NCBI GenBank assembly: GCA_000181795.3
Contig: CM012955.1
Coordinates: 2,806,112-2,870,111 of the forward strand
DNA: 64,000 nt
Source of the DNA: Trichinella spiralis
Taxonomy: Eukaryota; Nematoda; Enoplea; Trichinellida; Trichinellidae
Direction of reading: 5' to 3'
Below the pieces are notes generated by a model. It saw only the letters and a list, made by a program, of their open reading frames with translations, had not been told where the DNA came from and did no database searches. Below are positions 1 to 12,668 of the stretch, one piece after another. The translations under genes and the position numbers were made by a program. Within the stretch, counting starts at the first letter, position 1. Each line of letters opens with the position of its first letter.

Positions 1-1604
1 AACAGAAAATACAATTCTGTTATCTTTGACAATGTGACTAACGTTTATATTCTTCTTAAATTATTTTGCTTTTCCAAAATTGTTTTTATTTCTTGTAGAA
101 GAAAAATTCCAATCTTTTGAACATATATATATATATATATTTCTGCAGAGTTGTATTATATTGAATTCGAAATTGCCCAATTCGGTCGTCAATGTATGAA
201 GTGATGATTTTAGTAGTTTATTTGAATAAAAGTGATCGTATAATTTGGATGACCTCTTCAACAAAGATGACTAATCAAAAATCAAATAAGCTGCTCTGAA
301 TGTGATAATTGCCGTCTGTGCATGTTGTGTAATAATTTCTTCACTCGGGGCTCGTAAGCAATTGTTGATCAAACACCGCGTTCATATCTTTTCATTTCCG
401 CGATTTTTGGCAAATAAAATCCACCAAATTCACTTTCCATACTACACCGTTCCCTGCGTGCATGTTAGCGTTTTATATCCCCCCTTACAAAAAAAAATCC
501 CAACGATTCTAATGTGAAAATATTGGATAGATTTTTTTTTCAATATATTTTAAAAATATATCAATTTGCCTGTTTGATTGAAATTTACGTTTCAGTTTAA
601 TTTTTTTCATCTGTAATATTGTACCACTTGAAAAATAATGGAATTAACCATAAGTTGAAATGTAGAAAAAGCAAAGAAGCATTCAATTCGTTTTTCTTTA
701 TCATAATTGAAGAACCCCTATCCTCATATATATATATATATGTAACGTAATACTATGCTAACAGTATATTTGAATATTTGTTGGTGTAGAAAGAAAAGCT
801 ATTTTCCCATTTTATTGTCTAGATGAGCTTGTCTTATTGTATTGTAATTTGTGTGACAATTTGATCGTTGGGCAATTTCATGATTTTATTTTTCGCTTCG
901 TTTTCCATTGGTTTCTTTCATCATTTCAAGCAGTTTGATTTCTTCTTCTTCTTCTCCAAGCATAATTTGCATATTTATGCATTGCATCACTTCGTTGTTC
1001 GAAAACAGCCAATCATCGACGGCAACAGTTGCATTTTCGTTCTGTTATCGTTTCGTAGCTTTTCGTCGAAGTGGAAAAGATGAGCCGACGGTTGCTGTCG
1101 GGGGACGGTAGGCGGTGAATTAGGCAAATTTTTTTCTCCACAATTCACCAATCACGTCGTTGGATTTTACGATTTGCCGCCGGCTAGTTGTGCGGCGTTT
1201 GCCGGCGTTGTATTCGGTGCGCTCGCGCGCGTCGTACAAGCTAACTAACCCCGTTGTCTTGTTTCTCTGCCCAACTTGAGACGCGACTTGTTCATTTCTC
1301 ACAGCAAAGCCCGGTCCGACTAGCGGTTCCGACTCGTTCCTTTTTCTGCTTTTCCTCATCATCCCCATCCATTTTAAACCTTTTTCTAATTTCCAAACAA
1401 TTTTTCCTCCACCCCCAATTCCCAAGCTACTATTCTCTTCTGGTATGCTTGACGCTTCTACTGCCGAATGCTTGTCGTGACCATGCTCCATTCGATAATG
1501 CTCTTTTTTTTCTTCTGAAAATATTTCAATTTATTATTTGTATTTTGTGTGAATTATTAAATTGTGTTTCTTTTTTTGCCTACATTTTTCAGATTCAGAA
1601 GAAA
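1..1604. promoter_or_regulatory. Upstream and promoter region of the CPEB gene
   Basis: No convincing coding gene is visible. The first 1 kb is AT-rich with short TA microsatellites near 124-140 and 727-741. A GC-richer island at about 1080-1260, including a CG-alternating run near 1216-1232, is the likely promoter or 5'-UTR exon of the downstream CPEB gene. A polypyrimidine stretch ending in AG at 1591-1592 is either a 5'-UTR intron acceptor or a spliced-leader acceptor 12 nt before the start codon. The open frames here on both strands lack protein-like composition. Confidence 0.5.
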
Positions 1605-4600
1605 ATGGCCGGTTTTGGAGATTTGCTCGAAAATGATTTGACAAACGACCGTGAATTGAACAGTTTGCATGGTTTGGATTTCGGCTTGTCGCTCGAAAGT
1701 ACAAATCTGCTGAACAGTACCAACAACAGCGTCATTGGGATAAATTTGGACGACTTTTACATGGGCGAGTCGCAAGGGTCGGTCAGTGGTGGCGACAATT
1801 TCATGACCGACTCGTTGGTCGAACGGTTCAGTCGCTTGTCGACAGCCAGCAACGGTGTCGATTCGGCCAACACGACCGCCAGCAGCACTTGCGATGTTGG
1901 GACTTTCGAAACCACCGCGGACAACAATCAAGCCACCGCCCAATTTCTATCCAACTTGCTCCATCGTTACCGAGATTCTCAAAGTGGTCTCGTTCAACAG
2001 AGTAAATATATTTTTTTCAATCAAAAAATGAATCAATTTCATCTTTTGTAGACCATCGAAATTGCAGTCTACCATCGTATTCCATCGTTTTACCTGCAAA
2101 TTCGGGTATGCAAATTTTCTTCGTTTGAAATTGTCCGTGTATAATTTTGTTTTTCCAGTCGGCGTTCAAGTTTCGCAACCGACAGAAACCGCGCCGAATT
2201 CTCGCTACGATAATTTGGCGTCGTCGCAGCTTTACGTCGGCGGCAATCTTTCTCCACTTCAAGGCGGTATGCAAAATTTTTTTTCACACGCACTTTCTTC
2301 TTCGTCGTTTGTTTATTTTTTCTCTTTTTTTTTACAATTTACTTTTGCAGAAGAAAATCCAACACAACGACTGATGAAAAGCATGTCGAGTGAGAATGAA
2401 TCAATATTTGGAATTTTAATTAATTAATTAATTTCAATTTTTTTTTCTTCAAAGTTTCTTCCAATGAACAAATCAACAAAGCTGTTGGACGAATGTCGGC
2501 AAATTCAATTATTCGTACACCGACCAGAAAACCGCTCGGCTCTTCCAAAAGCAACAACAACAACACTACTACTACTACTGCTGCTGCTGCTCCTTATACA
2601 ACAACTGCTATTGTCAACAACAACAACAACAACAACAACGCCACTACTACTACCACTACCACTACCACTAATACTAACAACAACAACAAGTAGAGCAGAT
2701 TTTTTTTTGAAATTTATTAATAATTTTACAAAAAAAAAATGTTTTCAGTTTTGACGCTTGTCATGGTTTTGTTCGTCAAATTCACAGCCCATTGATTATT
2801 CCAATAGCGTCGACACCACGTCAAAAGCGTCGTTCGGGCAAGGCGGATTCTGGATCCTGGTCGAGCGCCTCGCAGAGCAGTTCTCTGTCCGATTCCGAAG
2901 CGACTCCACTGTCGACTGACTCGTCATTTTTGTCATTTCAAAATCTCGACGATTTTGTCAAAAATTTCAACTTGAAAAATCCAGTAGTTCCATACCGTGA
3001 TCAACAGAACGTCGGCCAATTGCTTTTCGGCAACAAGACCGTCGTCAATCCAGCCGAGACGACCGGAATTGGTTATCATCATAATCCTAATCAGCAGCAG
3101 CAGCAGCAGCAGCAGCAGCATTATCATCATTATCAACATCAACAGCAACATCCAATCGGTGGCACCAACCATCATTGCCAGTATCGAAATGGCAATTTTC
3201 AGACAACGTTCAACGCCGACGTCTACCGGAACAGGGCCAAAATGGACAGCCGCTTTTTCCGTCTCGTCGACACCAACAACGTCGACAATGCGGCCCGTAT
3301 ATACAGAAACGCGGCCGCGTTGTACGAAGCTTCTTGCACTTGGAACGGCGAAGTGCCGCCCAAAGTTTACACCAATCCGTCATATTCGTGCAAAGTGTTC
3401 GTCGGCGGTGTGCCGTGGGATATTACTGAGCAGAGTTTGATTTGCGCATTTCGACAATTCGGTTCGGTCCGGGTCGAATGGCCCGGCCGTGAAGCTCGTT
3501 ACGCCAGATCAGCGATGAAGCCGGTCACGTCGAATCGCGGCAAAGGTAATACACTGTTTGTTGGAATATTTAAATTTATTCAAATTTTTTTCTCTTTCTC
3601 TATTCAAAGGATACGTTTACATGATTTTTGAACAAGAAAGTTCGGTCCATTTTTTGCTGCAAAATTGCATGCGTGACTACAGTCGTGATGGCGAATGGTA
3701 TTTCAAGTTGAATTCTCGACGCATGCACGCTCGTGAAGTGCGTCAGGTGAAATTTTTTTTTCACATTGGAAGTGAAAGAAAAGAAAATTTATATCCATTC
3801 TTATTTTCAGGTTCAAATTATTCCCTGGGTTATTCAAGATAGCAATTATGTGAAAACGGCCGGCGGCGAGAGGCTCGATCCGCAGAAGACTATTTTTGTG
3901 GGCGCTTTGCACGGCATGGTGACGGCGGAAATTTTGGCCACCGTCATGAACGACCTGTTCGACGGTGTCGTTTACGCTGGAATCGATACTGACAAATACA
4001 AATATCCGATTGGTATGTGCGCGGGATGTGGTGGAAAAATGCAAAATGTCTACGTACGTACGATTTGAATAAAATAAAATTTTTCAGGTTCTGGACGCGT
4101 ATGTTTCGACAATGATCACAGTTATTTCAAAGCAGTGTCGGCGGCATTTGTGGAAATTAAAACTAGAAAATTTGCGAAAAAAGTACTACATATAGAACAA
4201 TTGTTGAAAAATTGAAAAAAAACGAATACTAATAAATTTCCAGGTTCAAATCGATCCCTACTTGGAAGACGCGTTGTGTTCGATTTGTACTTACAATCCA
4301 GGCCTGTACTTTTGTCGTGAATTGATGTGTTTCCGCTATTTTTGCCGTCAATGTTGGCAGGTAGAGTAGAAAAAAAAATTTTTTTTTTAATACAAATTTC
4401 ATTTTTTTAATTTTTCACTTCAGAATCAACATGCGTTGGATATCATGAGAGAACACAAGCCGTTGATGCGCAACACTCGTAAAAGTACTTTATCGGCGGC
4501 CGAAGTTTTCCACGCGGATCAAATTTATTCCGAAATGTTGAACACCGCCATGGCATACATGAATTCGAACAACTTTTTCGACTATCCCAATGCTGAAACA

Positions 4601-4618
4601 CGCAGTCGTCGTCTTTGA
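1605..4618 (+). CDS. Cytoplasmic polyadenylation element-binding protein, CPEB1/Orb type
   Basis: Multi-exon RNA-binding translational regulator that binds U-rich CPE elements in mRNA 3' UTRs in the cytoplasm. The start is ATG 1605, just after an AG acceptor. The N-terminal half (1605-3360) is low complexity: Ser/Asn-rich exons, an Asn/Thr/Ala run at 2550-2690 and a Gln run at 3092-3120. RRM1 begins near 3370 with [16 protein letters not shown] and [10 protein letters not shown], typical of CPEB1. RRM2 contains [18 protein letters not shown], then KYPIGSGRV and [12 protein letters not shown]. The C-terminal zinc-binding (ZZ-type) domain has [15 protein letters not shown], then [10 protein letters not shown] and PLMRNTRKS. 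Introns lie at about 2002-2051, 2106-2158, 2271-2350, 2700-2748, 3546-3608, 3749-3810, 4016-4087 and others, all short. The CPEB1 subfamily call is firm; the exact splicing of the repeat-rich exons at 2350-2760 is less so. Confidence 0.95.
2551..2692 (+). repeat. Trinucleotide-rich segment coding Asn/Thr/Ala runs in CPEB
   Basis: AAC, ACT and GCT triplet runs that stay open in the CPEB reading frame and encode alternating poly-Asn, poly-Thr and poly-Ala tracts. The frame ends at a TAG overlapping a usable donor (AA|GTAGAG), and splicing to the acceptor near 2748 restores the CPEB frame. It is part of the disordered N-terminal region. Confidence 0.8.
3092..3120 (+). repeat. (CAG)n run coding poly-Gln in CPEB
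   Basis: A nearly pure CAG tract of nine to ten units in frame with the CPEB protein, followed by His/Gln-rich residues. It forms a Q/N/H-rich, prion-like N-terminal segment. Confidence 0.9.
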
Positions 4619-5930
4619 ATTGAACAACTTTTGATGCAAATTTGATGAACAACGATGAATCATCATCAAAAGCGGCATCATCATCATCAATCGTTTCAAT
4701 CATTTTCTAGTATTTTTCTTCTTCTTTTTATTCTTCTTCTTCTTATTATTATTTACTACAACAGTTGAAATGTGATTTTTATGGAAAACTACTGAACAAC
4801 AACAACAACAACTTAACCTTTCTTTATTCATTTATTGTTTTTTTTTCATTTTACAAAAAGTCTTTCTATCCATCCGTTTTAACGCTTTCACCGTGTTCTT
4901 ATGGGGTCCCAGATATTTTTCTTTCTACTCTTCTGGGGGAATACTGGGCAAACGGCAGTGGAACTCTGTGGCCGTGTTGTCTTGTGTGTTGTGCTGTGCT
5001 GTGCTGTATGGGATGATCCATTGATTTGAAATGTTTATTGCATCAGAAAGGAATGTTTTTCCAGTTTTTTTTTCTCAAATTTCCTTCTCACTTTTTTCTT
5101 TCAATTTTTTACTTTTCTCTCCCATGCTTTACGCAGGCAAATTGTGGCGACAATATATTACTGATGCACCGATCGATGATTCCAAAATCATCACCAGTGT
5201 CGTCAATAGTTGTTGTTGCTTGACTATCAATATTTTCTGATGATGATTCTTATTCTTTTTTTCCCTTTGTTACGGTACATCTTGTCTTTCCATTCGGTCC
5301 ACAGTGTGGAGATACTGTTTTGCTTATCTTTTTAGCTTGCGTTAAAGACGCAAATCACAACAATTACACCATCATCATCATCATTATTATTATCATTATT
5401 TATTTATTTATTGTCATTATTATGTTGTTACTAATTGGCAAAGCTGTGTATGTAGTTTCAAAAAAAAAATTTTTTTTCTCTTCTTATTCTTCGTCCTCCT
5501 CCAACTTTCAACATGTTTCGCACAAATTCACCTTACTTGTCTTTGATGTTTTTTCTCTCTGTTGGTTGACGCAGCATATTTTGCCCGTGTTTACGCTTGA
5601 CTGGTTTGTGTTTACGCACGCGCCAATGCAGCGAACGCTCGAATTTTCATTTCATTTTACAATTCCCATCTATTCATTTGATTATTATTATACACATTAT
5701 ATTACTATTACACTATTATTATTATTATTACTATTATTATTCGCATTTTACGCCATTTCATTCACATTCATTTATTATGTTCTCTCTCTTTTTTTCTTCT
5801 TCTTCTTTACAGTAACTAACCGTTTATTCGATTCTATTGAAAAGAAAAAAAAATTGATGATTCATTAATTTAGAAGTTAGAGAAAAAAAACAATACAGTT
5901 TCTAATGGAAAGTTTTGAAATAAAGTTTCT
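4619..5930 (+). other. Long 3' UTR of the CPEB gene
   Basis: About 1.3 kb of T-rich, low-complexity sequence between the CPEB stop codon and AATAAA at 5919-5924. Several TTTTAT hexamers occur, for example near 4725 and 4777; these match the U-rich element that CPEB proteins bind, so feedback on its own mRNA is possible. The open frames here are repeat artefacts (poly-Ile, poly-Leu, poly-Phe). Confidence 0.6.
5919..5924 (+). terminator. Polyadenylation signal AATAAA (CPEB gene)
   Basis: Canonical hexamer on the + strand, about 85 bp before the end of the convergent bL9m gene. Confidence 0.5.
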
Positions 5931-6009
5931 GTGAAATGCAGATGAAACTTGCGCGGTGTTTTGACGATCAAGTTGATCAACTGAAATTTACAAACAAAAC
6001 AAATTTAAT

Positions 6010-7261
6010 TTAATTTTCTATTCTACTTTGCATGAATTTGAATATTTCTTCGTCGGTTAAGGACAATTCAATTTCACTGTTGTATATTTGTTCGGGTACA
6101 ATTTCGCAAACTTTCAACTCTTCTTCACTGGCAACGTGCGGATCCAAGCCGGGCATGATCAACTTTTTGGCCATCTTGTTGCTGACTTGCTGAATTCGAC
6201 CGACCATCGGCACGACAATGTGCTTGTTCACCTGCGTTGTTCGAATGAAAATTTGCATAATTATCAGCGAAATTCAACACTACCACAACATAGAAACGAA
6301 ACAATTTCGCTTCGAGATCCAAATTCGGTCCGACAATTCGATGCAACGGCAAAACTATACAGTCGTCCGGAACCATGAAACCCTTGAAACGGAAAATGAA
6401 AGTTTTCTGTTTTTTTTTCTTTTTGATTTCTCTTTGCAAAAAGAACAAACTTGAAGTCTCATCGATACTCGAAGATGCCATTTTTCCAGCGTCCACTCGT
6501 TGTCCAAACTCATGTTGACAATGACCACCATCGAGTGCAACTCTTTCGACGTTCGCAGTTCAAAGCTCAGCTTCTTCTGACCCCGCTTGGACATTTGCTA
6601 AAAAATTCAACAACAACAACAACAAATGGCTAGGAAAATTGTGCAAAAGTTGTGCATCCCAATTTTCACCTCGTCGGTGATGTTGTACAAACGGCGGTTG
6701 AATTTCGTCGGATAAACTGCCAACTTCAACGGAAGCAATTCATTGTGCAATATTTCCGACGAAACGGTGATCACTTCGCCTGCTTTTCCATAACCTGAAA
6801 TGATATACTGTTGAAAAAGAGAAGAGAAACTCCACAATCAACCGTTCTTTCACAACACCTTCCACATCCTGAGTGAGAATGACCGCGACGTCGGGCCGAG
6901 AACCATCTCCATCCTCTTGAATCACCTCGTAATGTTGGAATTGTTCTTTTTCGTCCGGCGATCTCTGCTCACGTCCGGCAACTGTAGCCGGAAAATAATG
7001 CGCGTGCTGGAGTACCCACGTACGCTTTGAAAAAAAAAGCGATTAATATAGTACCACCAGCAAACAACCAACTGAAACACTTCACCAGAACAAAAATCAT
7101 TTAAACCACCCCAATCACCACTATTTACTAATGATTAACAAAAAACAATTGCCCATATTCTGATGAACACAAAATAAAAACCAAATAATAATTAAAGTTA
7201 CCCGAACGAATGTTCGAAAATTCGTCGACATCCGGTCGAACAGTCGAAGCAAACTGTGCAT
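6010..7261 (-). CDS. mrpl-9: Mitochondrial large ribosomal subunit protein bL9m
   Basis: Structural protein of the mitochondrial ribosome. The start is ATG 7259-7261, giving MHSLLRLFDRMSTNFRTFVR, a basic amphipathic leader typical of mitochondrial targeting. An AG acceptor lies 11 nt upstream. Exon 2 (about 6857-7027) encodes DVAVILTQDVEG; spliced to YGKAGEVITVSSEILHNELL it forms the bL9 N-terminal signature (VxLxxDVxxxGxxGExxxV). NELLPLKLAVYPTKFNRRLY matches the following RNYLxPxGxAxxAT region. Later exons encode the linker and a C-terminal domain ending FKFMQSRIEN. About five short introns with donors and acceptors on the minus strand. It is convergent with CPEB and divergent from the proteasome gene. 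Confidence 0.9.
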
Positions 7262-8063
7262 CTTAAAACAAACTAAAAAGCAAAAAGTTATCTTTCAAAC
7301 TTGCACGACCAATACTGAATATTGAAGATAAAATTGAAGAGAAATGAAATAAAACACACACAAAAAAGAAACATTTTCCGTCGAATTTGCATCAATTGCT
7401 ACTTGCTACCGTATGATGGAAATCACGTTCATTGCAGTGGAGAAATTTGAAAATTGAAATCATTTCTACAAGAAAAAAGGTCTTTTGGCAAATTTTAAAT
7501 TATCCCAATTTATAAAACGTAGTACATTTTCACCCATCCATCTCTTTTCATCGTCGAGTCAAAAGCCGAAAGTTGATGTTCGAACAAAATTTTCCAATCA
7601 GAAAACAAACACAACAACAAAAATTCACTTCAAAATATAAAATAATCTGTCAGTGTCCTATTTTTCACATTTACATTTTTGTGAAATCAAACAAACAACA
7701 AAATCTATTACGGTAAAAAATTCAATTGATGACGTAGCATTTTTTCATGTTTGATTTGTTTCAAACACAAATGAACAATTTAAAATTGTATTATTCTACA
7801 AATAAAACTAGTTTTAATGTAAAAATTAAATTTATACCAACAAATTGTTCGAATAATTCAAAGTACAGTATGATTATATTGAAAACTGTAAAAATGTACC
7901 TTTATTTTTTATTTGCATACTGTGTTTCACTTTGGTTCCTTTTTAGTGGTGATCGGCGGTTGGTTAATTTTACTTTCGCAGTGTTTATCGAGTTGCTTTG
8001 CTATAATTGAAAATTTCCATTGTTATTCATATTAATTTCAGCTGTAATATTATCAAAGAGACG
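7262..8063. promoter_or_regulatory. Divergent promoter region between bL9m and Rpn5
   Basis: About 800 bp, AT-rich, separating two divergently transcribed housekeeping genes. No coding potential recognised; the open frame at 7747-8010 has AT-driven composition. Each gene has a pyrimidine-rich AG close to its ATG (7274-7273 on the minus strand, 8040-8041 on the plus strand). Confidence 0.55.
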
Positions 8064-8695
8064 ATGAATCCTACTGAACAAATTCTGGGCGAATTTGGCG
8101 ATGGCAGAGTGGTGAAAATGTTGGCCGACTTGTCCAAAGAGGTGGAGCAAGTTAAATTGGAAGCGGAACGATTGATTTCAGTATGTTAAACTGTGATGAA
8201 TTCTTTTCTTCTTCTTCTCCCTCTTAAACGTTCATTTCAAGGACGAAATGTTTGCCGCCGCGCTGGAAAAGTTGTGTGATATGGAGAGACGAACTCGATT
8301 GGTAATTGGAAAAAATGATAATTCTCTTTTCAGTCGTTGTCATTTTGACAGCGCTAGATTTATATGATAATTTGGTGTGAGATATTTCTTTCTATTTCAG
8401 TCTGCGGACATGAACTCGAACGCGACTGTCCAAGTGAACATTGTTTCGGTTTGTTTCAGCGAGAAACAGTACGACATCCTGAAAGAACAAATCATTGCTT
8501 TGAGCAAGAAGCGATCTCTCATGAAATATGTAATTTTTAAATATATTTCAAATGACTATTTGAATATTTAGCTTCTGTCATTTTCAGGCGAACAGCAAAA
8601 TGGTTCAAGCGTGTGTCGAGTTGATGCCGTCAGTTTCGTGCAAAAAAGCTAAATTCGAGTTGATTGAAACTTTGCGAAAAACAACTGAAGGAAAA

Positions 8696-8733
<38 letters not shown>

Positions 8734-9353
8734 TCAGTGAATGGTGTGTAAAAGAATTTTTCGATCAACTATTTCCATTGATTGTAGATTTACGTTGAAG
8801 TTGAACGTGCCCGTTTGACGCACATGTTATCCCAAATGAAGGAAGAAGATGGCGACATCGAAGGTGCAGTGAAAGTTCTGTTGGAGTTGCAGGTACTTTT
8901 GAAGAATAAGCAAATATGTATTTTTATTTTTCTAATTTTTATTGGTTTTATATTGAATCGTGTGGTTCGATGGAAAAACCGGAGAAAGTGTTCTTCTTGC
9001 TGGAACAGTTGCGCTTGTGCATATTGCGAAATGATTTTGTGCGCTCGACGATCATCGCGAAAAAGATTTCTCCAAAATTTTTCAAAAGTGACATCATATC
9101 GAAAGTAAATTTGTCAATTTGCTTCTCAATTTCACAAAACAGTCGATGTGATAGTAGTTTTGTTTCTTGTTTTTATAGCATCAAGATTTGAAGTTCAAAT
9201 ATTACAAGTTGATGATCTTGTTGGATTTGTACAACAAGAACTACGTGGGTGTCAGCAATCATTATTACAATTTAAGTGAAACTGAGACATTTCACGATAA
9301 AGCAAAAATTGTCACCGTAAGATTTTCTTTTTTTTTCTTGTACTTGATTGTTA

Positions 9354-9385
<32 letters not shown>

Positions 9386-10589
9386 TTTTATTTCTCGTTT
9401 ATCAGTATTTTACATCAGCGTGTAACTATCTATCCATGTTTTTAGATTATTAAACAAATTGTATGCAATTTTTCAATGCCAAAATCTTTTTTTAAAATTG
9501 TAGTTTTTGAAAAATGCCGTCGTTTATGCTATACTGGCACCGTACAGCGCGGAGCAGTGGTCGACGATCAGTCGTATGTCGGAGGATGATAATTTTGACC
9601 AAATTCCAAAATACAAGTATGAATGTATTTACCGCCTTTTTTTCGCTCGTAATAAATAGTTTTATTATTTTAGAGAGTTGGTGCAGTTGTTTATCAAGGA
9701 AGAAATTATATCTTGGAAGAAGGATATTTTGGGCGTTTACGATAAATTGAAAGCGTGGAGTGTGTCTTCGACAGATTATGTAGAAGAGTACGTCGAATCG
9801 CAGGAGCATATTTTGGCCAATTTGGAACAGTTGCAATGTCGCGTGGGAGAGCATGTAAATTCAAATTTTGGTATTTAGATTTGATTTGACAAGTTGATTT
9901 GTTTTTAATTTTTCAGAATATGCGCATTGTCAGCAAATATTATTCGCGTATTTACTTGAATCGTATCGCTGAACTTGTTGATTGGAATGTTGAGGTAAGA
10001 AGTAGAAGAAGTAGTAGTAGTGGGATGAGGAAAAAAGCTTTAAAGTTGATATTACTCTGTTTGGAGGAACCGTTCTGTTTATTTATTTGTTTGTTTGTTT
10101 GTTCGTTTCGTTTAGAAAACTGAAGAGTTCTTGTGCAAGTTGATTGTCAATGGTACAATTCCGTTGGCGAAAATTTGTCGTCCGACTGGGGTGGTGAATT
10201 TTGTGCCGAAAAAGAAATCCCAAGAAGAGTTGGACGATTGGGCCGTGGGTACTGTAGATGTGATGGAGAAGATCAACAAAGTGACTCATTTGATTTTGAA
10301 AGAGCGAATGATGTACAAGAATGTGCATTCGTTTTGTGAAGAAGAGGACAGTGACGAGGAAGATTGGTTCACTGATACTTTGTTCAAGCGTCAGAGTAGT
10401 GAATATGAAGACGATTTTGACGATACGGATGAAAACACCGAAGATATGTACGTCGAAGTCGATGAAACGACGTCGGAAAGTTTGAGCGAAAGTGAATTGA
10501 AAGCGATCGAATCCGAAATGGAAAAAAAATCAGTAGAACCGGACAAAACATCCGAGGTGGAAGTGGTATTCGATCGACCATTTTTTTAA
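8064..10589 (+). CDS. rpn-5: 26S proteasome non-ATPase regulatory subunit 12 (Rpn5/PSMD12)
   Basis: PCI-domain subunit of the 19S regulatory lid. Start MNPTEQILGEFGDGRVVKML at ATG 8064, 22 nt after an AG acceptor. Hallmarks in order: AALEKLCDMERRTRLSAD; KIYVEVERARLTHMLSQMKEEDG; CGSMEKPEKVFFLLEQLRLC; FKYYKLMILLDLYNKNY; AVVYAILAPYSAEQ; IPKYKELVQLF; then the PCI domain with HNMRIVSKYYSRIYLNRIAEL and FLCKLIVNGTIPLAKICRPTGVVNF. Human PSMD12 ends shortly after the helix matching THLILKERMM; here the frame continues for 88 acidic residues (10322-10585). The junction between VLLELQ and the GSMEKPEKV segment (8892 to about 8957) lacks a standard AG acceptor. Family assignment is firm. Confidence 0.95.
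8697..8733 (+). repeat. (AAT)n microsatellite inside an Rpn5 intron
   Basis: About twelve AAT units directly after the exon ending in TTEGK. A similar ATT run lies at about 9353-9382 in a later intron. Confidence 0.9.
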
Positions 10590-12668
10590 TTTTTTTTTAC
10601 TTATTCATAAAAAAGGTAATTTTCTGATTTGGTCTGAGTGAGAATTACAACGTGAAAAGAAAACCAGATATACGACAAAAATTTATTCCATCACAACTAT
10701 AGGTAGTAATTAATAAAGAAAAAATTGAAAGGAAATTTTTCGCTTTGGAAAGTATTTCAATTTTTGAAATTAATCGACAAAAGCGCATATTTAAACTAAT
10801 TAATCATTTGATGTTTGTTTAGTAAACTTCTTTGAAACGGTGCGAAGTACACAGGGCATTTCAAAACTCTCTGAACATGTTTATTGTCATTTGAGAAGAA
10901 GTGAGTTCGATTAGCATTTTATGCAAAATTGATTTCTCGTATGATGATTTGCTCTGTTTAATGCACCAATCAAAAGTAAATACAATTATTATTATTAATA
11001 GTAGCAAATTGTGTGATTGAATCAATTTTGCATAACTTTGACTTGTAATGTAAAAACTACAGGAAATTGAAAAACCGGTTTCGAATAAGTTGAGGAGGAG
11101 GAGGAGGAGGTGAGTTTGGTATTTTAATTGAAAATTGTGTATTTTTGTTTTTATCCAGTTTCTTATGATAGTTAGAAAATGAACTTTTTACATGAACAAC
11201 AAGTGATTTGTGGATTAATTTTTCAAGCAAACTTATATTTTGTACGCTTGAATGCTTTGGTGATTCGATTCAATTCGATTTATTATTATTATTTTTAATA
11301 AAAATCTTTTTAATAATGACATCATTCATCTGAAGAGGGATAATTTTTTCCATTTTAATTCTACCCAGTAAAACAAATAAAACAATTTGCAATATTTATT
11401 TCATTTGTTCGATAGAGTTCATTTCAATCTCAATTTATCGTATACTGTTTTTTATTTTCTGTTGTCCTATTCAATCAATTTTCCAAGCAACGCGCAAATA
11501 TGAACATTGTAATAAAGCAATTTAAATAAATTATGCAATTCAACCGCACCAAAGAGAACATTTTGTGACATGCTGAACTGACGACGACCATCGATCAGGG
11601 CCCGCGTTTTCCATTTCCACGCAAACAATGATCGTTGGAAAATTTTCCATTTCGCATTTTTTAATTTAAAAAAAAAGGATTTATTCTTTATCAATTTTCG
11701 CATCAGGGAAATTAAGTTTGCGATCGTCGGTTTGATCGAAAAAGTCGACCCGAGACGGCCAAGCGTTCCATTTTATTTCATTTCAAAATCATTCCAATCT
11801 GGAAAAGAAAATTGAAATTTCTCCACTAGCAACAAGTTAATAATAATTGTTCTTAAAGTTTATTTTTATAAAAGAAAAAAATTTTTTTTATTGTTTCGAT
11901 TATTGTCTGTTTTTTTTTGTTTTCAATTTTTCCCACTGCACATTAATGGGAAAAATTGAAATTACCTGCCGATCATTAGTCGGACTCTGTAGTGTTGGTT
12001 CGGTGTATAAAACTGGTTTTGAATATTTATTTGCAAATCGATGTAAACACGACATTTGTTCATCCACTTCCGCTTGGCTAATGCGAACAGGCTGCTTTGT
12101 TCCCGTGAGCGATCACTTCAACACTGGGATTGTTCTGCTGACTCTGTGAGCGTTGTTTAATAATAAAAAAAATGCCACCCCAATTGGCAGCATGGGAAGA
12201 AGAGAAACGACAAATTTGATAGTCCATCTCTCTCTTTCTCTTTCTCTTTTTCTCTTGCCCATTGTTTTTGTTGTTCATGTTGTTGGTGTTTTAAACTGTT
12301 TAATATTTCATTCAGTTTAAAAAAAACAACACTGACAGTAGTCGTTTAATGAAAAGCAAGCTTGGCCGAAAGTGCACGAACGCTTGTCGTCGTCGTCGTC
12401 GTCGACACACGAACGGAGAAGCCGCTTGACGTGCTCAGCCGCTGTTTGTCTTTGTCTTCCACTGCCTGCTTCGACTGCTTTGCATTTTGAAATTATTTTG
12501 CATGCTTCATTTGGATTCTTTTCAAAGCATTGCTGTTCATCTTCTCTACCACATCCAGAACCGAGCAGGCTAATTTGTCCAAATTTTACCTGCGTCCAAA
12601 GGTTCGAATGTTCCGTTGTTGATCCATAATGCTTGATAGTCAAGAACAACAACATTTGACAAATTCAA
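10590..12668. other. Intergenic region: Rpn5 3' end and calcium channel beta promoter
   Basis: AATAAA at 10712-10717 is a good polyadenylation signal for Rpn5. The middle is AT-rich with short repeats (AGG run near 11095-11110, TCTTT run near 12228-12255). A GC-richer island at about 12360-12600, with a GTC triplet run near 12385-12402, is the likely promoter or 5'-UTR exon of the channel gene. The open frames here, including 12317-12655 on the minus strand, look like composition artefacts. Confidence 0.5.
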
